Shown: positions 17,801 through 32,800 of the stretch, piece after piece
How positions within the stretch are numbered: the stretch's first letter is position 1
Layout of the letters: each line of letters opens with the position of its first letter
Assembly: GCA_041658185.1 (NCBI GenBank)
Contig: JBBAAR010000002.1
Location: forward strand, 1-64,000
Length of the DNA: 64,000 nucleotides
Direction: 5' to 3'
DNA from: UBA8919 sp041658185
GTDB lineage: Bacteria > Elusimicrobiota > UBA8919
Position numbers and translations under genes: made by a program
The notes under the pieces: model-generated
Database searches by the model: none
Told to the model about the DNA's origin: nothing
Seen by the model: the letters and a program-made list of their open reading frames with translations, nothing else

Positions 17801-20800
17801 TTGACGATTCAACATACAAAATAAAAGTAAAGGCAACCGATAAAGCTAGACCTTCGGCAAATGATACCGCAACGAACCTGGGAAATGAAGAGGTATCAAT
17901 ATCTTCAATAAACTTCACATGGGATAACCAGGCGCCGAAGGTTTTAACGACAATGCCGTTAGGTAATGCGGGGAAATTCAATTCAATGACCACAATTTCC
18001 GGTACTTGCGTTGATAACGGTGATAAGGACAATCCCGCGGGTAAGATGGCAACTTCCGGAACGGCGGAGTTAAATATAGTCAACCTGACCGGCGGTAAAG
18101 CAACCTGGAACGCAGGCGGATGGTGGGATGCCGGCGAACTCCCAAATCAATGGGTATCAACTTCAACTTTTATCGGTTATTCTTCCGGCACCTGGAACTA
18201 TACGATGAAAAACAGCGATTGGACAACGGCGAACCAGTACCGAATAAGGGTGAGGGTAAAAGATGCGACATTGCCATCACCGGGGCTATATTCAGCAGTT
18301 AATGTTTCCACATTTACATATGATACCGACAAGCCGGTTTCTACGGTTGGTTATCCGGCAACATCACCTGCATACTTGAATACATTCACACAATCAATAA
18401 GCGGCAGTGTTGATTCCGATGCAACATCCGTCAGTATAAAGATAAGAAGAAATGACGGAAAGACCTGGCAGGTGGGCAGCAGTGATTTTGCTTCAGATAC
18501 AAATGATATTTATTCTCCTTTAGGTAACTGGGATAGTGTGACGCCTGCGGCCGGCAGTTGGAATTATTCCGCACTTATAAACAAAACTACAGACGGCTAT
18601 AGATATGAGATATTGACAAAGGCGCTTGATGAGGCGGCGAATGAGGAAATTATCACCGGCCCGCTTAAAAATTTAACAACATTTTTCTTTGACCTGACAA
18701 TACCGGTTCGCTCAACAATCACATATCCGACATCTACGCCTGAAACGGCGATATCAATAATTCGCGGCGATTGTTCCGACTCTTTGCCCGCCGGCGGTTC
18801 TTTCGCTACCGGAATTGCCGAAGTAAATATAAGGGTGAGGGATACGGTCCAGGGCAATGCGACATACTGGACAGGCACAGGTGAAACATGGATAGAGGAT
18901 AACACGCACAATGCATACTGGCTTACAACCACACTTTCTGCAGATTCAACCGGCTGGTGGCGCGCGACGGTTCCGACATGGACATCAGACAGGGTATATG
19001 AAGTAACAGCGAAGGCAAAAGACAAAGCACTCAACTGGGGAACGAATTATTCCACCCAGACATTCAAACGGGATACCGCCCCGCCGACAGTTACTATCGG
19101 GAAGCCCTCAACCGGCGGACTCTACAGAAATTCATTATTGAGTATTACCGGCAATGCGACCGACCCCGGCACCCCCGCCACGTCAAAAATAAAAGAGGTC
19201 CATTATGCAGTTCGTGATTTAACGCTCGGTACGACTTGGTGGACGGGTAGTTCGTGGTTTTCAGGTGATAACACAACCTTTTGGATTACACTTTCATCAA
19301 CGCCGGTTGAGTATTTCGCTGACGGAACAAATGTAACATGGTCAACGGGTGCGGTTAATTTTGCTTCAGGTCATTATTACAAAATTTCCGTCCGTTCAAA
19401 TGATGTTGCGGGAAATATGACAACGGATTCAAACTGCGCGATAAAATATCTCTATTACGACTTCGCCGCGCCAACGACAACAATCACAAATGTAACTAAC
19501 GGGAATGGCTACTCAACCCTGCCTTCTATTTCCGGTCAGGCAGGGGATAACGGAATTCCCAATCAGTCGGGTGTGAAAAAAGTTGATGTTCAAATTATAG
19601 AGGGTGCTAATTACTGGTCGCCGTGGACCGGCTGGGCGGGTAGTGCTGTTTGGTATTCTTCGTCGCCGAGTCAGGGAAATTTCTATTCTGCCGGCGTCTG
19701 GACAACTTCCGCCTCCTGGTCAAATGACAAGACATACATAATCAAATATAAAGGTCATGATAATTCGTGGGATGAAAACGAGGCGCAAAACGGGAATGTT
19801 GAGTCGGAAAATACAAAAACATTTACATATGATACACAAGCACCAATCTCTACAACAACTTTTCCGGCGGCACCGAACGGTTTGACAATTAACGCACTTT
19901 CTACGATTTCAGGAACCGCGGAAGATACCGGCTCCAATCCCAATATAGCGGTAAAATTAAACAGTGTGAAAATCAACATTTATGATATTGATTTGAACCA
20001 GACATTAAATGCGGCTCAGCAGTGGGTCGGCGGGGAGTTGGGGACTTGGCTTACATCTATAAATCCGCAGGACAACTGGACAACCTGGTATTACACAATA
20101 AATTATCCGACTGCCACCTGGGTTGACGGTGTTTTGTACAGGGTAAAAACAATGGCGACCGATTTAGCAAATACGGACGAGCCAACTTATCCAATTAGAA
20201 CATTTAGAATAGATATATCTTCGCCTTCATCCGTGATAACTGAGCCGGATGCACCGATAGAAAGAGTGCTTGAAAAAATATTAGGAACTGCTGCTTCTGA
20301 TACAGTTACAACAAAAATCCGGCTGAAAAAGTTTGAGGGCGGAACGACTTATTGGTGGACGGGTATCGGCGGCAACTGGATAAATGCCGGCGGCGGCGGT
20401 GATGACGAGGCATCTTCCGTCTGGAAACTTTATAATGACGGTTCATCGGCTACGAACTGGCGTTATACCCACGCCGATTTCGCCAATTCTTCCGCATTCA
20501 CAACCGGAACCACTTATTATGTAACCGCGCGTGCTTGGGATAATGCTACAAACTGGAAAGATTCGGCAAGTTGGCAATTCAGGTTTGATAACATCCCGCC
20601 CACATCTTCAATTGCCGCGCCTCCGGCACAATATAAGCCGCCGTCTACATTAGAAGGAAGATACAAGACACTACCGATAATTTCCGGATATTGTTCAGAC
20701 CAACCTGCAGGCGTACAAACATTATATTTTACACTTACTGATGGAACATCATACTATCAAAATGTAACCCTTGACTGGTTAACAACCGTATCAACCTGTA

Positions 20801-23800
20801 CTGCAACATTATCCGGAAATGCAACCTACTGGCAGAGAGGGACTGCAGGCTCACCAATTACAGGATATACAACCGATAAACAGTATGCATTAAAGGTCTG
20901 GGGTAAGGATGCCGTTGCTAATGAAAATTACAGCACATATTTTGCTTCTCTTACATTTATATATGATAGTCAGGGACCTGCTACGACCATAAGATATCCG
21001 GATACACCGAAATTAAAATCACTTGTAACAATTTCCGGAACCGCGAAAGAAACGGAAACAAATTATCCGGGGATTGTCAACAATGTCCGAATTGCAATAA
21101 AGGATTCAACACTTGGGAATGCTACCTATTACAACGGGGTTTATTCTTCATCTAACTGCTGGGTTAATACGGGTGAACAGTGGATTGATGCCACCGGCGG
21201 CGGTGCACTACTTGTTGCACCATGGACTTACGGCTTTACCGTCAATTACGAGACCAATGTCTGGGTTGATAATCATGAATACATAGTTTATGCAAAATCA
21301 TATGACGAGACAACGCAAAACGAGGGTTCTGCCGCCAGCGTTACATTTACTTACGATAGAAGCGCACCGGTTTCTTCAACAACATTTTTTACGGACGGCA
21401 AATTCCTTCAGCCGTTTACAACGATTTCCGGAACTTGTGCGGAAGATACAAAAACGGATGGTGTCGGAATTTCGCTAAAAAAAGGTGCTCAATACTGGAC
21501 AGGTTCCGGCGACACCTGGTCCGGAACTGAACAATGGCCGGCGGCTGCAACAGTGGGTTCTAATCCAAAGAGATTTAATATAAACTTTAATACTGACTGG
21601 TGGATAGATGGGCAATTGTATTACATAAAATCATGCTCAACCGATACCGCTTATAATGTTGAGACAACACCGATACAGAAATCATTCACGATTGATTCAA
21701 CCACGCCTACGCTGACAACTATAAAACCGGCGGCAAATACATATTATCAAAAATCCTCACTTGTTACAATTTCCGGCACTTCCGTTGATTTGGCGGGGAG
21801 TAATGCCGGAAAATTCAACAATAATCCAATAAAGGTCTGCATTAAGAATATTTCAGCCAACAAATACTGGGAAGACAACAATTGGAAGGACTGGGCAGCA
21901 TTGACCAGCCAACCCCCGTGGCAGACAGCGTCATGGACATTTTATGATATTGCAGTAGCAACAGCCGGTTATTGGTCATATTCAGTGGCAGAATCTTCGT
22001 GGACATCAGGAAAGAACTACATGGTTTGGGTGGGAGTTAACGACCAGGCGACAAATAAAGTTGATTACACGCAAGCCGACATTCAGGGTTCAAACGGCGG
22101 AATAACATTCTATTGTGATTCAGATGCTCCGGTAACAGATGTTCAAAATCCCGCTAATGCTTCAAATCTGAATAGTGATTCCGCACCTGCGTCTAAAATT
22201 TGGGGAAATTACCTTGAGCAACCGGGCTACAATCCGATTGCATTTTATAATTCGGGTAACAGGGCTGTTGCTGTAAAAATAAAGAGAGAGCCGGCAATTG
22301 GCGGTAACGCATGGTGGGACACTTCTGATTGGACTGCACTTGAAACATGGAATGATAACAGTTCTGTTTGGGTTGATACCTGGACATATTCCTGGGGCGC
22401 GTCAAATATGACCAATTACTCAACATACTATATCTATCTACAAGCATATGATAACGCACTTCCATATCCGGGTAATTTGGAAACAACAGGCGGCACTGTA
22501 AAATCACAGTTTAAGTATGATATAACAAAGCCGACCTCATCCGTTTCGGTTCCGCCGACAGGAACACCGCATTATAAATCGCTTCTGACAATTTCCGGGT
22601 CTTCATATGATGATTTTTCCGGTATGAGTAAGGTGCGTGTTGAGGTTTATGATGTTGACGGTAATGTCTACTGGTCAACCGCCGGCTGGAAAGCGTCCGG
22701 CGAACTTTCTTCAACTTATTTTGATACGCAGGGTTTACAGCCGTGGACTACTTCCTGGGCAACAAATATCTGGACAAATCATCGTCAATACAGGGTGAAA
22801 ACAAGGGCAAGGGATAACTCCCAAAACGATGAGGACGAAAAAGCGGCAAATACCAGATACTTTATCTATGATACTACCGCACCTGTTTCTTTTGTTGTGA
22901 TGCCTTCAACAGTTCCAACGATGCCGCATGAATACAATACTACCTCAATGCCGACAATTTCAGGAACCTGTTCCGATATGTTGCCCGGTTTGGTTGTCGG
23001 CGCATCAGTTGCATTTAGATTGACAGATGTTAATAATGCCGACATTGCTAATGGTTGGTGGACTGGTTCTGCATGGACAGGCCCAAGCCCGTACTGGCTG
23101 AATACCCCTGAATTTACGGATATTGGCGGCGGTACTTATACATGGAAAATAAATACAACTACCGCTACATGGAACAACGATACATGGTATCGCGTTTATG
23201 CGTTGGCGATTGATAAAGCGGGAAATATGGAAAACAACGGTTCTGCCGAGGACAATTTCCCGAACGGTTACTCCTGGTTCAAATACCGCGTACCCGAACC
23301 GGTTGCATATATCAATTTCCCGGGTACAAACAATCTGCATTACCGCCTGGGGCAACTACCTTCTATTTCCGGTAATACTACCGAAGGGACTGATGATATT
23401 CAAATTCTGATTAGACGGGATACGCCGGGTGTTGGCGACCCGCCGGGTATTCATTACTGGAATGCACTAACTTCATCCTGGACAGTGACTGAAAAATGGA
23501 ACTCCAACGAGGACGGAATACAATACCTGCCGCTTACAGTGGGCTGGAAATATGATATTGGTGATTCCACCTGGACTAACGGCGCCGCCTATACATTTTT
23601 GGCGAAGGCACATATACCGTCACCGGATATATGGCAGACCGTACCGACGGAAAGAGCGGGTATCGTTTATGATACAACACTTCCGGCATCGTCAATAATA
23701 ATTCCTGACAGCACTGTCGGATATTACAGGTCATCATTAGCAATGCTTTCTGGCAATCACTCGGATGCCTCGCCGGGCCAGGTGACAAAAACAGAAATAG

Positions 23801-26800
23801 AACTGAAAAAAGAGGTTACACCCGATACTTGGTACTGGCTGGATGTGAAATGGGCATCCGGTACCGCTATCACCGGCGGTAATGAATGGAGGCAGTACAC
23901 TTCTTCGGATGCTACAAAATGGTATTATAATTCTTTGTCAAATTCATGGACAACAAATCAAAAACACACATTGCGTTGCCGCTCCACCGACAAAGCGGGC
24001 AATATACAGACCAGTTTTGGTTCGGTTAATTTCTTTATTGATGATTCTACTCCGACCGCTAAAATAGAAGGACCGGTCAACGGTCAGGTCCGTTCTTCAA
24101 TTGCAACGATTTCCGGAACGGTTGATGACGGTGCGATATCCGGCTCAACATTAGACCAGCAACTCAAAGATGTCCGCATCCGTATAAAAAATGAATATGG
24201 TAACTGGTATGACGGCACTTCCTTCACTTTTCCGACTTCAACATTCGTCGTCTGCGGATTATCATATGGTTTAACACCTGCAACATTCACATTAACCGGT
24301 GTGCCTTGGACAAATGCGAAAAGATACACGATTTATCTTGAAGCGATGGACAAAGCAGGAAATATCAACGATACTTACGCTGTCGGCATCACTTCCGTGA
24401 CAATTATTTCGGATATATCGCCGGCCGGGAATCCTTCATCAGTGGTTGGAAATCCCTATCCCGCGGAAGGTGTCTCATATTCAACACCGGTAGCGGGAGG
24501 CGACTTGCAATGGTCGGGCACCTGTTTAGACCCCAATCCGGGGAATAATGCAGGGATAGAAGGTTCCGTTCAGGGCGCGGTAAAAGCGCGGCTTCTGAAA
24601 CTGACCTCACCGACAACTGACTACTGGAATGGTTCCGGGTGGCAGGTGTGGTATTCGTCCTATCCGTTTATAAACGGGCCGACTACGGATGCCGGCGGGA
24701 ATAACTGGACATGGCTGTTCTCAGCCGGTGATACTGTTTCCGATAAACAATATATTATCAATACTCAGGCACAGGATAAAGCATTGCCGTCAGCAAATAT
24801 AGAAGGCAGCGGAGTCAGTTATTCCACAAGAACATTTATTATTGATAACACGCCGCCGGTGTCGGCAAGATTTGAGCCGCAGAATAATACATTCAGAACT
24901 TCACTTGCCACGATTTCCGGCACAGTAAATTCTTATATTTCCGGAACTTACGGCGTCGGGATTGCTATACAAAAAAATTCTAACAACTGGTACTGGCAGT
25001 ATGATACGACAAACTGGTATTCAACTGTAACCTGGCATACAACAAATGTAACCGGCTCTACTTGGACATTTTCAAATGTTCCTACATTTGTTGATGGTCT
25101 TCAATATCACATAATTTCAATGTCAACAGATAATGCGAAGAATGTTGAAGTCACAGGTGCTTCATCAACAACATTTACCTGCGATAAAACAAACCCATCC
25201 GTTTCAATATCTTCGCCTATTACCGACGGGAATTATAATTCTTCCTTTGCAACTATTTCCGGCGTTGCCGGTGATACGCTTTCCGGAATAAATAATGTCA
25301 AAATAAAAGTGAAAAATAATACTGATTCTAAGTGGTGGGACGGCGGTAAGTGGGATGCGATAATAGAGGGGAATGCTCCCTGGCTCGCATGCACTTATTC
25401 CGGAGGGAACTGGAATTATGACAGCATGTTATCAACCTGGGTCGCCAACAAACAATATCTTGTCAAAGCAAAAGCTACCGATGTTGCTACGAATGAGACA
25501 ATAACTGCGGACAGATATTTCACTTTTGATACGCAGTCGCCGATTTCTTCCTCAACCGCCATAACGCAATCGTATTACAACAATACGCTTGCTACACTTT
25601 CAGGCACCGCGAACGATGCAATTGCGACACCCAATTCAGGACTTTCCGCAACCGGTGTAAAAATAAGAATCACAAATGTGTCTGCCGGTAAATATTATAA
25701 CGGCGGAATTTCGTGGAATACGGATTCAACTAACTGGAGGGATTCAGCATATTCGGCAATTGACGAAAAATGGACATTGGTTATTGATACGAATGCGTGG
25801 GAACAGGACGGCTTGCAGAATACATTTAAAGTTGAATCAAAGGCGATTGACAGGGCGGCGAACGAGGAGACCGTCGGATTAGGTCAGACCGACCAGTTTA
25901 TTTATGATGTCTCCAAACCGACAACTACCGTTTTCAAACCGATAAATAACGGCTACTACGGTAAGAATAATAATCTCCCGACAATTTCAGGGACCTGTTC
26001 GGATACGGGAAGCAGTGTTAATAAAGTTGAAATTGTTCTTAAAAATATTGACGGTTATTACTGGAACGGTCAGCAACAGCAATGGAAATTGGCGTCGTTG
26101 GGTATTGTTTGGTCAACAACTACTCTTACAAGTGATAAAACGACCTGGTATGTAGAAGTTGCCACAACAAATTACGCCTCCGGTGTAAATTATTTGGTCT
26201 GGGCGCGGGTTTATGACAATGCGGGAAATATCAGCACATATGACGACGGTTCAATAACGGGAAACTCCGGCGGGCATCAGTTCAAATGGGATACCGATAA
26301 TCCGAACTCATATGTTAATTATATTTCCTCCGGGCAACCTATCAATTTTAGACCTTCCCAGGTTTCAGGAACTTCATATGACGGACTAACAGGTTCTGAA
26401 GTTTCCTCAATAATGATAAGAATTCAACGTAAACCGGAGGAGACCTGGTGGTATGGAGGCAGTTGGCAAGCCAATGAGCAATGGTATTATAGTGTTACTA
26501 ATATGGCGTGGTATTTTACAACTCCCGTTGGTTTGTGGGAAGATAACCATCAATATACTATATGGACAAGGGCAGCAGATAATTCCGGAAATGAAGAGGG
26601 AAACGGGACAGGCAATGCAAATACCAGCCGTGCATCCGTATTTATAGTGGACTTTTCATCACCGACTACGACAATTACGGCGCCCGGACAGGCATATTAC
26701 AAAGACCTTTCAACTTTATCCGGCGGTTCATCAGACCCGAATACTTTTGCTTCCGGCGTCAAAGGTGTTGATGTTTCAATTCATGACGGAACAAAATACT

Positions 26801-29800
26801 TCAACGGAACAACATGGGTGACAGGTTCCGAAACATACATTAAGGCGTCAACGCCGACTACCACGACATGGGAATATGTGATTAACACATCAACATGGAC
26901 GGACAACGTTACATATTACATAAAGACAAAAAGTTATGATTTTGCAACAAATACCCAGACGGTTGCGACTGCCTATCAATTTTTAGTAGACCGCTCATCG
27001 CCGACCGCATACATTACAAATCCGCCGGATGGCACGGAAGGACTTGAACAACTTCCGACCATTTCCGGGACATGCAATGATACTTTACCCGGCGAGATTG
27101 ACAAAGTTGCAATTTATGTGAAAGGGTTAGGGGTAACGAACCCGTATCTAAATCTTTTCTGGGGAAAACACGGCGATGAGGTTTGGGAATGGGGAATATC
27201 TGAAGATATTTGGACGACTACATCAACGCTTACGACCTGGCAGTGGCCCTCAAATGTTTCATGGGCATCCTCAATGCAACAGTATGAAATCGGGGTAAAG
27301 CCGGTTGATAAAGCGGGGAACGGGACTTATCGGGTTGATGTTACCACATTTACAATAGGCCCGCCGGCACCATGGACTATTATTCAGGGATTGACCGCAA
27401 ACGGCTCCTATTCATCTCTTACCATTATTTCAGGAACAAGCGGGAATTGTACGGAATCGCCCGGCTGGGTCGGGCTTGGTATAAAACGGCTTTCTGGTAT
27501 CAATGACCAGCGGTGGAATGGTTCTGCGATATCACCATTCTGGCAGGTGACTGGCTCTTCATGGATAGCGACTTCAAATGTCCCCGCCTGGCAGATAAAT
27601 ATGCCTTTAATGTTTGTTTCTTATTCATCATATACCGTTCAATCAAACGGTAAAAACCCGCAGAATGTTACGGAAGAAGGGCTCGGCTTTCCGTCGCCGA
27701 ATGTCACATACACGATTTACTATGATACATTTGCGCCGGTATCTACGGTTTTGGAACCGAACTCAAGTTATGAAAAATGGCTTGATACTATTTCCGGAAC
27801 CGCTTTGGACGGTATAGGTGCGGGCGTCAATAATGTTGACTCCAGAATTATATGGACATCCTCAACGACTGCCGAGTCGGTAAATCCCAACTGGAATTCG
27901 TCTTTACAGAAATGGACGACGAATACTTTCTGGATTACGCAGGATTTCTCGTCGCCTCCAAACTGGCAATTTACGCTCACTTACCCGACGAATGTCTGGG
28001 CAAACGGCGGCGAGTATAAAGTTGTCCCGCGGTCAACCGGCAAAGAAATCCCCGCGCTTGTTGAAAGCGGCAATGCGGGTTATACTTTCAAATACGATAT
28101 TTCCACCCCGACTGCGAAGATAGAACTGCCGGTTAATGATAAAACATATACATCAATCCCGACGATTTCGGGCACTTTATCAGATACGCCTTGGGGCAAT
28201 TCAGCGGTCTCGGAAATAGCGGTTGCCGTCTATAACCATGTTCTCGGAAAATGGCTTACGCCCGGCGGTGCTTTCAACCTGAACTCCGCAAACTTCTTCA
28301 CAAACGGCGTCAATTTTGTAACAAATGTTGTCCCGTCAACATGGACTTATACGGTTGCCGGGACATTCACACCCGCGAATAATGTCAAATATACCGTTTG
28401 TGTTAGGGCGAAGGATATCGCCGGAAATGAGATGAATAATTTTGTACTCGGCACATCTTCAAATACATTTATTTATGATACCGCTAAGCCGGAATCTGCT
28501 GTTGTCAATCCCGGTGAGGGCGATAAACGGAACTCAACAACACTTGGAACAATTTCAGGCACTACTTACGACCCCGGCACATATTTTGCCGAGGTTTCAT
28601 CAGTTACAATTATGATAAGAAATACTGATGACGGAACATACTGGACGGGTTCAGGATGGGCACAGTGGTATTCAACATATCCTTATATTGCAGGTGTTGA
28701 TACGGAAACGATTACTGCGCAAACACTGAAATGGAGTTATGAAGATATTATTCCGAGCGATTTAACATCCGATAAAAATTATGCGGTCAATATTATGGCG
28801 TTTGATAAAGCGCTGCCGGATTCAAACGATGAAAATGTTGTTTTAACAAGAACTTTTGTCTACGATGCCACGCCACCAACTGCATCACTTACAAAACCGC
28901 CACAGCCGAATTTATCATACATAAAAGAACTTTTAACGATTTCAGGGAATGCTAACGGCGACCTTGCAGGACTTAAAGCGGTGCGTCTGACTATAAAATG
29001 TCTATCTGGCAGCGAACCCGCGTTAGACGACTACTGGCAGGGCGGCGGCGGCGGTTGGCAGGCGTATAATTCAACGGCGTCCTGGAATACGGCGTCAACG
29101 GCAAACGATTGGACATATACGGCGGTGCCAAGTTGGGAAAGCGGCGCGAAATATGAACTGGAACTGAAAACGACCGACTATGCAAATAATGTCCAGACGG
29201 TTATAGCAACTACGACATTTTTGTTTGATGACACCGTGCCGACATTATCAGTTTCAGCGCCTTCAAATGACGGCAATTACGGTCCTCAAAATCAACTTTT
29301 GACATTAAACGGAAATTGCAACGACCCGGTCGGCGCAGGCGGTTCGGCATCCGGATTAAATAAAGTCACTTTGATATTAAAAGACACAACGCAGTCAACG
29401 ACATATTACAACTGGGCAACGCAGGTTTGGGAGAATGCTCCGACACTAACAGTTAATCACTCTACTAATACGACACCTTCTGCGGGTGCCTGGTCAATAA
29501 CAAAAACGCTTGGAAACTGGGGTTGGGCGACTGCAAAACGATATGAATTAAAAGCATGGTCAACCGATAACGCCGGCTGCGTTTCATCAACATCAACCTA
29601 TCAGTTTGATTACGACGACCAGCCGCCGGTTTCAATAATCCAAACACCCAACCAATCGCATCACAACAATTCACTTTCTCAACTTTCAGGGACAGCGTCT
29701 GATACGGGCGCTTCGGAATTTTCAACGATGAAAATTATGGTGAAGTGGGACGACCAGACGAAATACTGGCAGGGTTCTGATTGGGGCGCTTCTGCTGTCT

Positions 29801-32800
29801 GGGTAAATGCAACAGGTGTTGCACCGTGGACTTATTCAATACCCGTTTCATCATATACGGACAATAATTATTATGTCGTTTATTCGTCCGGGATAGATGA
29901 CTCACAAAACTATCAGACCGTTATTTCTTCCTACGGTTTTTACTATGATATAAAACATTCAACGACAATTTTGACAATGCCTAACAGGTATCAGGGAACC
30001 GTTTTACAATACCAGCCGTTTGCAACTATTTCAGGCACATCTTTTGATGAAAATTCAAATGCATCCGGCGTTCAGGTTACAAAAATTGCCGCCTATAATT
30101 ACAACGATACAAAATTCTGGAACGGTTCTGCGTGGACGGCTTCTACGCATTGCTGGACGACGGCGACATCTCTTACGCCCGGAAACACAATCTGGCAGTT
30201 TGTTAAACCGTGGACATGGTCGGAAATACAGTACGATGTGTATTCGCAGGTGATTGATAACGCCGGAAATGTTTCTTCCCATATATCAACTTCAACATTT
30301 AAGATTGATTCATCTTCGCCGACATCTATAGTTACATTGCCGGTAACTGCTACAGCGCGTACGGCAGCGCCTGCCGGCCCGGTTACGATTTCAGGGACTT
30401 CCAGCGATGTTAACGGCGATGTCAATGTTATCAAGGTCTACATAAAACGGATGTCGGGTGCGCCGAAATGGTGGAATCCGTCCGGCGGCGATTTTGATTT
30501 GAATAATGAGAATGTTCCGCCGATAAGTGCTTCCGGTGCTGCTCCGTGGACTTATACACATGTCGCATTCATAGAAAGTAAGTTCACGACCGGTGCAACC
30601 TACTGGGCATATTCTTCTGCATGGGACAATGCGGGTAATCAGGAAACACTGCCCGGCGGAGCGTCGTCATATTTTATCTGGGATGTAACCCCGCCGACAT
30701 CAACCGTGACGAATACAAATATATTAAGCGGTTATGCGAATTCATTAGCGACGATAAGCGGCTCAGCGGAAGATGTAACGCCGACGACACCAGCCGGCGC
30801 CCAGAAATCAGACGGGATAAGCAATGTGCAGATACAGGTATCATCATATACCGGAAGCGGATGGTCTGAAGTAACTAACTGGATAGATAAGAGTGGAATA
30901 GGAGTAAAATCAGGTACTCAAATCTCTACCTTTACCTATACTACTTTACCCGCGCATACAATATCCGGCAAGAGATATTTAATAAAGACAAGAGCGAACG
31001 ATAACGCACTTCCTTCAACCGGCAACGCCGAAAACGGCGATGTCAAAACCGGCTATACGATCGTGTATGATACCAATCCGCCTGTCAGCGGAATTTCGTA
31101 TCCTTCCGCGGGCGGTAATTACGGGCCGCAGAAGAATTTAGCGACGATGTCAGGTGCGGTATCTGACAAGCCGGATGCATCGGGCAGTGTATTTAACACC
31201 GGAATATCAACGGTTCAGGTTAGGATATATGGCTATACAGAAGGTCAGTATTACAACGGGACGGCATTTTCGGGTAGCGGGACATTTTGGCGGTCTTGTG
31301 AGGTTTCAGCCGGTGTCTGGAATTATCCGGGCAATGCGGGCGATGGTGTGCCGCCGTTTTCAGACGGACAGTATCAGTTGGAAGTAAGGGCACAGGACGG
31401 AGCGCAGAATTACGAGTCAGCGATAACGACGATAACGGTTAAATATGACACGATGGTGCCTACATCAACTATAACGATGCCGTATCTTGGCTGGCACAGT
31501 AATTTTGCTACAATAAGCGGAACGGCGATAGATACAGGTGTAGGTGCGGCTAAGGCGGATGTGCAAAAGGTGGAGATCTCGCTCCAGCGGGACCCCGATA
31601 CCGGCGGGAACTACTGGGACGGCGGCGGCTTCAACAATCCCGGCGAGACACCGCTAACAACGACTAAGACGGATATCGGCGGCGGTATCTGGAAATGGAC
31701 TTATGCGACGGTGCCCGACTGGACAACATATAACGGCATCAAGATGAAAGTGAAAAGCAAGAGTTATGACAATTCAAATAATGTTGAGACGCCGGGATTA
31801 TTACAGCAAGCGACATTTTATGTTGATGTATCAACACCGACGGTCAACATATTAAGTCCGGTGGTAAATATATCAACGATTTCTACATTAACAACGATAT
31901 CCGGCACAGCGAATGATACACCGGCGACAGGTCAGATAAATGATGTCAAAATCCGTATTTACAGGTTTATAGATGAGAAATACTGGAGCGGCAGCACATT
32001 TAATATAGACAAGACACTTTCTGAGACCGCGTGGTTTATTCCCGTGACAACAAATTCAGCCGGGAGCGAGTGGAAGCATCCGTTTAATTCTACCGACTGG
32101 AACAATGGGTATCTGTACAGGATAGAGGCGAAGGTGAACGACAGAGCGGGCAACTATCAGACAAACTATTCAACGCGTGAGTTCAGGATTGACTATTCTT
32201 CACCGACAAGCAAGGTGGAGTTGCCCGTTCATAGTTCGGTTATTTCACAATACACAAAGATAACGGGCACAGCGTCGGATACCGGCGGGTTAAAGAGCGT
32301 AAATATATCGGTGGTTCGGCTGGATACAAACAAATACTGGGAGTCGGCAGTCCAGAAATGGAATCAGAACACGACTTACTGGATAGAGGTAACGCCCGTA
32401 AGCGGCTGGACGAGTTGGGAGTTTCCAAATACACAGATAACCCAGTCGGACTTAACCAACGGAGTAAGTTACTGGGTGACGACGATTTCTACGGATGTGT
32501 CGCAGCCGCCGTTAGTAGAAGTTCCTTCATCTGCCCGTGGTTCGTATTTTATCTTTGACACGACACCGCCGGTGAGTGATGTATTAAGTCATATTAATGG
32601 CGGGAAATACAATTCAATAAGTACGATAAGTGGTACCTGTAATGACGTCCAGCCGAACACACCTTCCGGTGCTGTGTATTCAAATACAATTTCATCGGTT
32701 CAAATATCATTACAGAATTTTTCACTTGGGACAACATACTGGAACGGCAGTAATTGGATTGAAAGCGTTTTCTGGAACTGGTCAAGCAACTTCGTTGCCG